A stretch of DNA of 64,000 bases from Omphiscola glabra (taxonomy: Eukaryota; Mollusca; Gastropoda; Lymnaeidae). Numbering within the stretch: the stretch's first letter is position 1; each line of letters opens with the position of its first letter. A program made the position numbers and the translations under genes. The notes under the pieces were generated by a model. It saw only the letters and a list, made by a program, of their open reading frames with translations. It ran no database searches and was not told the DNA's origin. The stretch lies in the NCBI GenBank assembly GCA_964017045.1, contig OZ024806.1:5042488-5106487 (forward strand), written 5' to 3'. Below, piece after piece: positions 24,049 to 36,500 of the stretch.

Positions 24049-24823
24049 GATTATTCACTACCTCGGTAGTGTAAATAATTTTTAAACAGCCAGCAATAAC
24101 CGCCAAGTCCAAATATTACACATCAGTACAGTCCTGAAAAGCATGCCATTTAAGTCAAAAGCAACAGTCATATTTTACTCATGGCTTCAGAAATATGGAG
24201 ATGATGACTTGGTACCGCCAAATTTAAAGATGGCTATTTGATTTCAAACCTTTTATAGCTTATTTATTTTGCTAATTATTGTCCCTTTTGTTTGGGTGGT
24301 TGCCAAATCTCAATAGACAAATAATGTCATAAAAACAATCCTCATTATAACTGAAATGACATTCCCAATATTCTTGCACCTATAAAAAAAAAAGAATGTT
24401 CATTTCTGGTCAAATAAATGGCAAGTTAGAAACTTCTTGTCAGTAAACCCTCCTGTTATAAAATGTTCTGTCATCAATTCAAAGGAATTAATTATGTAGA
24501 TGGAGAATTAGCAACCTTTTCCATTAGAATGGCATCATTCAATGAAAACTTGACTAATATTTATTTGCCAACTAAGTTAAACTGTTCAAATTGAGGAAAG
24601 CAGCAACAGAAATTAATGTACACTTCAATTCACATGACTTATACTATATACATACAATTCAATAATCCATCAGAGTTCTCTACTCATAAATTAATATTTC
24701 TATTAAAAAAAGTTTTGTTCATATTTTTATTTCAACACACATAATTTATGTCAATTTTCCTATTTAAAACATTTTTAAAAAATACAATTTTATTGTTCAT
24801 AATTATTTTTACATACAACAGAG

Positions 24824-24867
<44 letters not shown>

Positions 24868-25798
24868 TTGATACTATGAGCTGCTTACATAGTCCTTGGT
24901 ACTATGAGCTGCTTACATTGTCATACATGCATTTCATGAAATTTCAACTAAAATTTAACTGAAAAAGACTTTTCTCGATAGCTGACTTGCTTCTACTTCT
25001 TGATTACATTATTTAAATGCATAGCATAAATCCATGTCAAACTTAATATTATTAAAATAAACAACAGATGAAAATATCTCAGGACACTCAAGTTAAATAT
25101 TACTCAAGTATTTTCTTAATTTTTGCATACATTCCAGACATGCATTATAAAATAATCACAATAATAATAATGTCTTTTTCTTTAAAATGTGCATTTTCTT
25201 TCAGAGAAAGTTCAATGCTAAATCATGAACATATATTCTACTTAATAATGATAATGTAATAGTAATACAGTACAAATGTCTCTCAATTTGAGCTAAAAGG
25301 GGAGGGGAAGCGGTGGGTGATAAATTCTACAATGGAAATTTCAGGCTGTTTAATATTTATGGCACAAATTTTTTTTTAAAAACATGTTGGAGTAATCCAA
25401 AATATTATTCCTTATACCTGAACTGCACAAGGGACAATGCTCAAAGGAAACTGCTTAAATGGAGGAAATACTGTATTAGTGGAGTCAACCAATGCCAGAT
25501 ACAAAAGCTGAATTACCCAATGGTCATTGAGGCGTGCAACATCACAGTGCTACAACCTAAACTGCTGGATATCTACATTTAGGTGTGTAAATCTGCTCAT
25601 TTTCTGCTGACCCCTTGAATCTTCCATTGTGGAGAACCAATTATGCCAACTGCCAATGTACACATTTTCTATGTTGTCCAAATTGTATGTACGAGTGTTG
25701 ATGTCATTATACTTACACATCCAGTTATTTTACACAGCAGGGTTTGGCCTCACAACTACTGTTGATGGCTTCAAGACCATCACATTAATTTTGAAATT
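24049..25798. other. No gene seen
   Basis: Unique-looking AT-rich DNA apart from the TA repeat. Lies beyond the candidate STAM polyA site. An 89-codon plus-strand frame (25313-25582) has no recognisable content. Confidence 0.5.
24826..24920. repeat. (TA)n microsatellite and a 33-bp duplication
   Basis: TA repeats at about 24827-24862, followed by two copies of TACTATGAGCTGCTTACAT with TAGTC(T/C)TTG. Confidence 0.85.
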
Positions 25799-26101
25799 AC
25801 CCTTGGGTAGGAGTGGGTCAGCCCCACACTGATGTCTCTTCAACTTGACCATCATTCAGACAATGAGAGTTCAAACAGGTTAAGATCCAAATGAAGATGA
25901 CCCTTGGGTAGGAGTGGGTCAGCCCCACACTGATGTCTCTTCAACTTGACCATCATTCAGACTATGAGAGTTCAAACAGGTTAAGATCCAAATGAAGATG
26001 ACCCTTGGGTAGGAGTGGGTCAGCCCCACACTGATGTCTCTTCAACTTGACCATCATTCAGACTATGAGAGTTCAAACAGGTTAAGATCCAAATGAAGAA
26101 G
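25799..26101. repeat. 101-bp tandem triplication, nearly identical
   Basis: Three copies begin at 25799, 25900 and 26001 (ACCCTTGGGTAGGAGTGGGT). The only difference I see is CAGACAATG versus CAGACTATG, so it is recent. Confidence 0.92.
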
Positions 26102-27364
26102 GAAAAGAAAACCTTAATTAAAGTGTACCGTAATAAGTAAAAAAAAAGTATATCATATATTAAAAAAATTAAATACATATAATATTAAAATGTCAGCTTT
26201 TCCCAGCTTTTGTTTATCAGGACTAGCTGTTGGCATAGACAGTGATGTGCAATGGTGCAGTGGGCAAGTCCGATCTTGTTAGATACCTCATTAAAATAAC
26301 CATAAGCACAAAGCCTTCTAAAGCCAAATTTTTTTCCGGGTGAAGGAAATATTTCAGGGGAATAAGACTTGTCATAAGAGATTTTTATAATTTTCTCCAG
26401 ATACATTGAATAATGAAATTTGTTTTTGTAGATTCCAGAAGCTATAGTCTCCCTTATACTCAATAAGAGTAGAATATGTTACTACAAGCCTTAAATATTA
26501 ATAAAACAAAGATACCGGAAGTAGATCGCTACTTTTCCCCCAACATAATGATAAGTAAATAATAGATGACAATTACAATGTACATAAACCTGACCTATGT
26601 ATCAATGACACATTATTTTATGGGGTCAGTTTATGCATGGGGTATACATTTCAGGATTTCCCATCCAAAATGAAATTTGGGGGGGGGGGGGGGGTTGTTG
26701 GTCAGCTGTTGACGGAATGGGCTGTTGACAGAATGGGCTGTAGAAGAGAATCTACAGTACCCATATGACATTCAATCAGGTAAATACACAGCAAAATATG
26801 TTAGTGGTGTCTACAGAAAGCTAGAGAAATAATAATATCATGTCTATCTAAACAGATGAAGTTGGGTCAATAAAGACATCTATTTGAAAATAAATATAAA
26901 ATCACAATAACCTCCATTAATTATTGGTCCTCAAAATGTCACAAGATCTTTTACAAGCTTGGCCATCATTTCTTTCAACAGCTGAGTGCTCTATTGTTTT
27001 GAAATTAAAAAGTCAAAATTCATAACTCATTCCACTTAACTCTTTCTCTCCGGAATTAATTTCAGCGTTCTGATGGAATTATCCATTTTGCATATTTGTT
27101 ACTCACTATTATGTTATCTCTAAACCATCATAACTTTTTTGCTATATATCAGAAAATGTTAAGTTTGGTATGGAATTAAAGGGGAATGCATGCTCTTTAC
27201 ATACAATACAGACTTGGGTTTAAATTTTAATAAATAAATGTGATAATGATTTATGGAAAATAAAAATTTTAAATACAAAACTCACCAACTGTTGACAAAA
27301 CGCTCATTCCATGTCACACAAAGAGAAATTTATAATCCAAAGTGTAACAAAAATTGATAACGCA

Positions 27365-27500
27365 GTCCTATTTATCATTGATTTGTCAGTCCTATTTATC
27401 ATGGATTTTATAGTCCCAATCATCCCTGATTAGTCAGTCCTATTTATCATGGATAAGTCAGACCAATTATCTATCGATAAATCAGTCCACCGTATCATTA
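27365..27500. repeat. Degenerate 25-28-bp repeat
   Basis: Diverged copies of CAGTCCTATTTATCATGGAT. Confidence 0.65.
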
Positions 27501-28004
27501 ATAAATCTGACCATTGTGACAACCTTGCAAAATCTCACTATGATTTAATGCAAACATATAATGAATATGCCTGAATTTCTGCATTTTTACTATTTCAATA
27601 CTATTCAAAATTTATACATGTCTTTGCTACAAAAATTTGGACTCGATTGAAACAAATATACATAATGATATATATATATATATAATTAGATATGGGTTTC
27701 ATTTTTTATTTTTTAATCGGAATGAAATGATTTTTAAAAAAAAAAGATTTAAAGAGACCAGAATCAAATGAATCTCATAGAATCCATACTATTTCCCATG
27801 TTGGTTATACTTCATTATTTAATTGTTTAACACAATGAATTTAAAAAATAATCAAGAACAAAATTTACGCATCCTATTATATTAAAAACCTGCATTTGAA
27901 CAGATTATAAACTTCGATACATAGTCATGTACAAAAAAGAAAGGTTAGTCAAAGTTGTTCACACATGGCTGCAATAAATTAATATTTCCCCCCATCGATA
28001 AGGG

Positions 28005-28108
28005 GCTGCCAGCACAAGGCTGCTACCCACCAACTGCCAGCACAAGGCTGCTACCCACCAACTGCCAGCACAAGGCTGCTACCCACCAACTGCCAGCACA
28101 AGGCCTCA
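28005..28108. repeat. 30-bp minisatellite, about 3.5 units
   Basis: TGCCAGCACAAGGCTGCTAC plus CCACCAAC. Confidence 0.88.
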
Positions 28109-28699
28109 AAGGGCATGTTGTCATTTTTGGCCAGTTCAGAACTGATTTATTACATGTCTGCACCACAGAATGACCAGAGTTTAACAGACAGATTAAATTA
28201 TTTAAAGCAAATACAAAAGTTCATAGTTATCAGTAATACATTTTTTTATTATTTGTTCAAGCTGAGCTTGTGTATGTTTTTAAACTATTGTGAACAGTCT
28301 TTTTTATTTACTTAGGAAATTCATTTAAAGGCTTTTCATGTTGTTACTTAACATTTTAGAGTAAACTGAAAGAAAAATACTTCCCACTCACACATAATTA
28401 AGACACAGTGAAGCTTTAAGACCATTCTGACTCTCTTATCGTGGTTTCAGCTTCACATGAGCTCAAGGATTTATCTATATCAATCCATTGAATATTGGTT
28501 TGATTCTAAAACATTAGTTCTCGGCCACAATAAAGTTTTTTATTCAAGAATAAGACTACATACATTTAAACAAAAATTTAAATTCAAAAGTAGACAGACT
28601 CAAGCTAGCCCCACCCTCAAGCTAGCCCCATCCTCAAGCCAGCCCCACCCGTGATAGATAAGAAAGAAAAACATTCATGCTGATTTCACACACACAAAC

Positions 28700-28737
28700 A
28701 CCTTGGTCCCTAGACCTTTGAATGCAAATTATTTATT
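28700..28737 (-). promoter_or_regulatory. Candidate STAM polyadenylation signal
   Basis: On the minus strand AATAAA lies at 28737-28732, about 395 nt after the STAM stop. It is followed within about 40 nt by a GT-rich stretch (GGTGTTTGTGTGTGTG), the usual downstream element. Other AATAAA hexamers occur further down in this AT-rich DNA, so longer 3' UTRs are possible. Confidence 0.5.
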
Positions 28738-29131
28738 GCACAGCCATGTATTGATCAGTGATATAAGGTTACTCCATTACCACCGATGACAGAATGTCAA
28801 TGACAGATGAAAACAACATAAGTAATATTGCAGTGGACATAATACAAAAATGGTGCAATGGGCGACCTCATGGGTTCAGTATGAAAAAAATCACTGCCAT
28901 ATCAAAATGTCATGAAAAAAATTAACAAATTAAAAAAACAAAAAAACTTCCCTATTAGATGGTGACACAGAAAGAACAAGATTGCATTCCAGTAAAAGAC
29001 AGTGGATGGGAAATGGAACCTGCATAATCATAGTCAGAAAGGCGAGGGGGGGGGGGGATTGATGATGCGACTTGGCTATATTCAAATGCCATGACTCAGT
29101 TTCTTTTAAGCTAAAAAACAAAACAAATATA

Positions 29132-30512
29132 TTACAATAAGGGCTGCTGGGGTGGGGGTGGGTGGTACATGCCAGAGGGATGTCCTTGTGTGTAGGCTTG
29201 GCCACCTGAATAAATCTGCTGTTGAGGTGGGACAGATGAGTGGCCTCCATTAACAGCTGCCAGGTTTGGGACTGCTCCAGAAGATGGGTGAGTTGAATAA
29301 CCAGACAAGGACACAACATTGGAATGCCTGCAAAGTGGACATTATAGATATTAGTTGGACATACAAAATATTAGCTTAGACATTATAAATATTCATTGGA
29401 CATTAAAAATATTAAGTGGACATTATAAATATTAAGTGTAAATGTTAAATATTATTTTTTAAACACTCATTGCTATCAGCAAACTATAACACCCAGCCCC
29501 ACAAAATATAATTAAGAAGTAAGAAATATAGGTGAGCTTTTTTTTGGGGGGGTCCATGATATAAAAAATGTGTTCATGAAATTTGACACAATGATCTCAG
29601 TTTAAACACTCTCTACCGAATCTCTGGCAAGGCTGCAGTGGTTCAAAGTCTATTCAGTGAAGCAAAGCTTTCATTCCAAGAGTTTTCACTTCCTCTCCAT
29701 CTTCATTTTTACATGGCAGTGTGGCCTAGACTTTTGACATCAGATATATTTATGGGAAAACCCAATAGCCCTCTTATCCCATCAAACATCCCACTTTTCC
29801 ACTTAAGCATTTCTTGATGCACATCTTTTTTTATATATAGTTATTTCTGAGTCAGAGAATGAGTACATGATGTCACTACAAACAAATTTGATAGATCACT
29901 TGGTCTGGTATTTTCATTATTAAAAATATAACAAAACAACACTTTTGAAAAGATTATTTATGCTCTAAATAATGACACATTTCAGTATGCATTAAAAAAA
30001 TATAATCAAACAAAGATTAACATTTTTATTTTCATTTTGACAACTGTGGTAATTCCATTTAAAGCAATCACAGTGCTGTTTCATTCAAACATTACCCAAA
30101 ACGCATACTTTAAAAATATTTTTTAAAACTGCTACCCTTTTTCATATAATGTATGGTTAGACATTAAAATTACTTTGGTAAGATATCATTGATAACACAG
30201 TGCTATTTATACATCAGTTTTCACAGTGCTCTTATACATCAGTTTTCACAGTGCTATTTATATATCAGTTTTCACAGTGCCATTTATACATCAGTGTCAC
30301 AGAGATATTAATACATCGATTGTCATTAACAAAAAAAACAAAACTTACCCATGGAAACTTTGCTGACTAGGTGGAGCCATTTGAGTCTGTGTATACACTT
30401 GTGATGGCATTGGCCCACTCATGCCACCTGCCATTGACATGCTGGGCGGGCCCTGACTTGGTGGGCCCCCCATTCCACCAGGTAACATGTACTGTGGCTG
30501 ATTGTTGTACAC
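29132..30512 (-). CDS. STAM: STAM exons 15-16: Pro/Gln/Gly/Met-rich C-terminal tail
   Basis: Exon 15 (30512-30349) and exon 16 (29327-29132) encode residues 435-553, low-complexity sequence rich in P, Q, G, M, S and Y that ends PPPPQQPLL and a TAA at 29134-29132. Vertebrate STAM tails have the same character and also end in a di-leucine. The acceptor for exon 15 is GCATAG and the donor GTAAGT. The exon 15/16 junction splits a Gly codon (GG/G). Confidence 0.9.
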
Positions 30513-33500
30513 CTATGCAAATTTTAAAAATAACAGAAGAGACATTATGCTGAAAATGTGGTTGTTAACTTTTTCTGAAACATAAAAGTCTGAAATTACG
30601 GTATCAAAATTATATTTTCTATTATCAGGCAAGCTCATGGGCTTGCCAGCACCCTCTAAAAATATCTTTAAAAATTGAATAAGTGAAACAAAATATTTCT
30701 TCCCTATCAAAACTAAAGATTCAAAACTGAGGATGTTTGAAATCCAATGCACAAGTGGATTTAAGCATGGACATTTTCAATAGCATTCACATTGGTCATA
30801 TAGTCTTACAGCTGGTCATTTTCTCAATGAGTAAAACATACATTAAAGGTGGATCATAATCAAGATGCCAGTTATGATAGTCACCTTGCTTGAGTTACCC
30901 TAATCAAGATGCCAGTTATGATAGTAACCTTGCTTGAGTTACCCGCTGTTACAAATAAAAACACCTTTACACCTTGGTCGGTCAAACAAGTTTTGCATTG
31001 CACTCCTTTAATTATCAAATTATTTTGTCTATCTGCTTCAAACATAGTTTCATTTTTAAAAACTCAATCATACTTCTAATTTTCTGGAAAGTTACTTGAA
31101 GATATTGAACAGAGAACACTAGTTAAAGTGCATTTGTGCTCCTTTGATATCCTGATGTCTGTTATATAAAGCTACTTTGATAAGCTGATGTCTAATATAA
31201 AGTTAATTTTATATTCTGATGACTTATATAAATCTACTTTGATATGGTAGTGTCTATATTTATAACGCTACTTTGATATGGTGGTGTCTGTTATATAAAG
31301 CTACTTTGATAGCCTGGTGTCTGTTATATAAAGCTACTTTGATATGGTGGTGTCTGTTATATAAAGCTACTTTGATACGATGATGCTTTATATAAAGCTA
31401 TTTTGATATCTTATATAAAGCTATTTTAATACGCTGATAATAATAAGCTAATTTTATATGCTGATGTCTTATATAAACCTACTTTGATATGAAGATGTCT
31501 TTTATATAAAGCTACTTTGATGTCTTATATAAAGCTATTTTAATACGCTGATATCGTATAAAGCTAATTTTATATGCTGATGTCTTATATAAAGCTATTT
31601 TAATACGCTGATGTCATATAAAGCTAATTTTATATGCTGATGTCTTATATAAACCTACTTTGATATGATGATGTCTTTTATATAAAGCTACTTTGATACG
31701 ATGGTGTCCATTATATAAAGTTCCTTAGCATTAAGTGATGGAACTGTTCAAGAGTTTCATAATGAGTTTTTAGTGTGGGTTAACATGGGGTTCTAAGAAG
31801 GCATCCAGGTTCTAAACACATCACTGCCAGTGTGTAGTTGAACCAGTTATGACAGCTATTCACAAGCACAGAGAACTTGTGTGTGCTGACACATGTGCTT
31901 AAAAGTGAAAGCTATTTTCTGGTAAATAGTCATCGATCTTTTCCCCATAACAAAGTAATTTATACCATGTTTCAACAAAGTAATTTATACCATGTTTCAG
32001 CAAAGTAATTTATACCATGTTTCAGCAAAGTAATTTATACCATGTTTCAACAAAGTAATTTATACCATGTTTTAACAAAGTAATTTATACCATGTTTCAA
32101 CAAAGTAATTTATACCATGTTTCAACAAAGTAATTTATACCATGTTTCAAAGGCATATGCAGAAATTATTAAGGTTTCATTGTTTGTAAATGATTGTTGC
32201 AACAGTGATATCCAGTGATGGGCTTGTCAGTTTATGATTGTTGCAACAGTGATGTCCAGTGGTGGGGTTGTGAATTTATGATTGTTGCAACAGTGATGTC
32301 CAGTGGTGGGGTTGTGAGTTTATGATTGTTGCAACAGTGATGTCCAGTGGTGGGGTTGTGAGTTTATGATTGTTGCAAAAGTGATGTCCAGTGGTGGGGT
32401 CGTGAGTTTACAGACATGTTTACCCCCCAACTCTTAAAATCTTACAATATCGTCACAAAATCGTTCAATATATTATCTTAATAGTAAAAAAATAAACATA
32501 CAGTATATATAATTTATACACCTCAAAAAATTGTACGCCAAAATCGTAAGAGTAAACAGGTCTGAGTTTATGATTGTGGCAACAGTGATGTCCAGTGGTG
32601 GGGTTGTGAGTTTATGATTGTTGCAACAGTGATGTCCAGTGGTGGGGTTGTGAGATCATGATTGTTGCAACAGTGATGTCCAGTGGTGGGGTTGTGAGTT
32701 TGACAAAGAGTCCAAAGAATGCACCTACCTGCAATGGTGGCCCCATGTTTGGGGCGCCACCCACACCTGGTGGAAGCACATAGCTGCCAGCAACAGTTGT
32801 TGTTTTAAGACCCGAATAGCCGTAAGCTGGGGTCTCCTGTGTTTTTAGACCAGAGTACCCATAGGCCGGGGTCTCCTTCATCAAGTTATGGTACATTTGC
32901 AGAGCATCCATTACCTTTTTGTTCAACTCAACTAGGGTGGCATGTTTCCTGGAAAAGATGTACATGTCCTGGAATAAATGTTTTCTGCAGAATGAATGCA
33001 TACTTTCTGGATTGCTTATAAATAATAAATTCATTTTGACCATAAAACCTTTTTCTTGGAAAATAATTTTATACAATATATATTTATTTGCAAAATCTGG
33101 ATAAAAAAAATTAATATAAGCTTATGTTAGCTAACATTGTCTTTGATCTATTTCAACATATTTAGATGAACCTTCACTTTAAGAGAATATACAGCTACTA
33201 CAATTCACCTGTCAATTTTCTCCAGCTCTGCATCAATCAATGGACCCATAGCTTTACATTGTTCTGAAAAGACAAAATTAGATACTAACGTTATAACAAG
33301 AAATTGTCATGAACATGTGATGATGCAAAACAAACCTTGTGTAATAAAGTTACCCTGTTACTGCCTGTAACATTTGTAACACTTCTGATGCCAATGTAAC
33401 AATTGTGAATAATTGTTATAATGTAACAATGTTAACTAATCCGGTTGGATGGCTTCCATCAGAAATTAATACAATGATGACATCTAGAAATACAATATGT

Positions 33501-36500
33501 CTGCCACCACCTAAAGTAAAAATCGTACACTCTCTTCTACTCAGAAAATCGTGAGTTCTCACTCTGCTATAAAAAACTACCTTTCCCTGCTTTTTCTCCT
33601 GTTATAATTCATTATTGTCGAGTCCCTACGCCATCATGCAGTAAGAATAAATAACATTGTCATGTGACAGATCATGGTTAACTGCCCAGCACTGTATAAC
33701 ATGAGTCACCTTTAAATGTATTAGATGAGATAGAAAAACACAAGGATTGCTGGAAGTTAATAACATCATATAAACATGACTCTTTTCATTTACCAAATGC
33801 TTAGCAACAGTTATGAGGGCAGCCCAGTGCAAAACAACTGTACAACACCAAGATAAGTCGTATAAAGTAATAATGAAACTTTGCTGATTAGACCATCAAA
33901 TGACACATATCCTGAATGACAGTGCATTCAGCGACATAACAGTGTTACTCTAATGTTTCATTCTGACTGACCTTCCAACATGAGCATGTGTTGACTGTCA
34001 GGGTTAATGTCCCCTGTGGGGTCAGCATTCTGTATCAATGTCAGGACCTCATCTATTTTAGACTGGGGAAACATGAAAAGTTACACTTGGTGTTATTTAT
34101 CTGTTAATTACTGATCATTGTCAGAGCTGGATGGTGAAATGAAATTGTGAATTATTTTTGAAGAATTTAGTGATAATGAGATAGATTTTTTAAAAACAAA
34201 AACAGATGGGCACGACCCAGGTGAACTCTATTGTTTCACACACAAAAAACAGTAAGATGGGCACATGCCCATGGTGAACTCTTTGTTTCACACACAAAAA
34301 ACAGTAAGATGGGCACATGACCATGGTGAACTCTATTGTTTCACACACAAAAAACAGTAAGATGGGCACATGACCCAGGTGAACTCTATTGTTTCACACA
34401 CAAAAAACAGTAAGGTGGGCACATGCCCATGGTGAACTCTACACTGTTTCATTTATATTGAATTAGCACCAAAAAATTCATTGTGCATTTTTATAGATAT
34501 TGATCTACCAAAACAACATCTGCCTTTAAACAGTAACACATAATCAAGTACATTCCAAACAAAATTACCTCATCAATTTCCTCTTCTCCAGGTGGTAAGG
34601 ACAATGTCTTGACCTCTACCTGGTCACTAAACTGTACAGATTTTTTCTCTACTTTAACTGAATAAAATAAAAATCCATATGTTATTATTATTATTATTAT
34701 TAGTTGTCTTATATAGCGTGGTACCCCAGCATATCAGGTATATAATTTACCATTACCATTTAGGATCTTGGTATTAAATCTATTAAAAATAATAACACTA
34801 GAAAAAATTTAAAATTTTGATTAAGGTAAAAATCAGTCATTAATGTAAATTAATAAATTATTGCGTAGATTATTTCTGATTGAATTTTGTAGTATCTCAT
34901 GTAAACTTATGTGTATTGTTCATTAAATTAAATCCAGGCAGTGATAGTTAACTAATACTGAATTAAATAGCGCTTATTTTCCTTTTATTTTATTTCTAAA
35001 GCATCTTTGAACATCCCCCAACCTTCCACTGTTCCATTTGTTTTGTATTTTTCACCCTGCTGCCAGATTTTTGATCACCTATAAGTTGGTATGCTAAACG
35101 AAATTTTCAAATTTTAGGCATGTTCACAAAAAGAATGAAATACGGAGGGGGGGGGGGGGGGGGGGTTTGAACTTAATAAGATGTTCCGTTATTTTATAGG
35201 GGCCCAAAATTCTTTTTTTTTCTTATATGGGGTGTATAAATATAATTCCAAACAAAGGCTCCTGCATGGGCATGGGTGAATAAAACGAGATCAAACTTAG
35301 TAAAACATAAACTTGATTATCCATATTCAAAAACTGGTACTGAAGGGTAATGAAGTCATAATTTTAATTTTTCCTAAAACTAGCCAATATACACCGCGTC
35401 GCTCATGATGGCATTCGGAATTGAACATCTTTAAAAGCCCTTTAGCTAACATCTAAATTATGGGGCCTGTAAAAAAATAGGGAAATGGAAAATTGCAATC
35501 TGGCATGTAGGGTGAATTTTAAAAACAAGAAAATGAAGAGATCGTTTACGCAACCGGCTATGTACCAATGGGGACTGTAAAAATCAATAAAAAGAAAAGT
35601 TAGTGCTGTACAATTTAGTGTTAGTGTTAACTAATACTGTCTGGACTAAATTTTATAAAGAATACACATAAGTTTATACACGATAATACAAAATTGGATC
35701 AGAAATAATATACGCACCTAACTGCAAGATTACCAAACAACTGGTGTGTAAAGCAAACAAAAAACAACTGGTGTGTAAAACAAACAAAAAACAACACAAC
35801 AAAGTAAAGAGACAAACTCACTATCTGGTTCAGGCTCTGCAGTCAGATCGGCAGTTACAAAGTTGGCTGGAAACAAACCCTCTCCCCTGTGATTGGAGCC
35901 TTTCCACCAGTTGGGATCACTGACATCAGACAAAAGAAACACAATAATGAAGATCAACATTTTATTTAAACCTGTGATTCACAATTTATTCAGGTGGCAG
36001 AACAGATCAGAAAAACAAATAATTGGAAACATAAATGGTTAATCGTTATGGAAGAACCATCGAGACAAAATACCTGCCATTATAAAAACATGCTGAGCAG
36101 AACGCTATGTTACAAATGAAAAAATTTCCATGGGGAGTTATAGACATTTGCAAACAACCTCAAAGAAATTGCCCATGCTGCTATTTAAAAAAACAAATAC
36201 AATTTAGCAGCATCATTTGTTTAAAACCGAAATGACCTGAAATCCAATTTAATGAAATCTTAACCAAAAAATCTCCCATACATTGAAAATATAAAATGAT
36301 TTCAGTACATGTTCAGCCACCTACCTGTCATCCAGAACACAGATTAGTTCTCCCCCCTTGAATGTCAACTCATTATCTTCAGCGGCTTCAAAATCATAAA
36401 GCGCTCGAACCTGCAAGTGGATTTCATCTATGCTTGTACTTGATATAAATATTTTTATTTTCTAACAATATTATTTCACCAAAACAAACAAGTGTAGACA

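Larger units (their letters stand above)
26102..28700. other. AT-rich intergenic sequence beyond STAM
   Basis: No coding signal. Holds two small minisatellites (27365, 28005) and a 16-base G tract at 26679-26694. Could be an extended STAM 3' UTR if the polyA site at 28.7 kb is not used. Confidence 0.45.

Noticed and set aside
22839..24112. Long open frames (up to 292 codons) on the minus strand
   Set aside because: They lie wholly in the 39-bp and 25-bp arrays. Openness follows from unit composition, and the frame switches meaning at the array junction.
25313..25582. 89-codon plus-strand ORF after the 25-bp array
   Set aside because: No family resemblance, no splice or promoter context, and AT-rich composition makes a chance frame likely.
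30371..30553. Plus-strand 60-codon ORF
   Set aside because: Antisense shadow of STAM exon 15.
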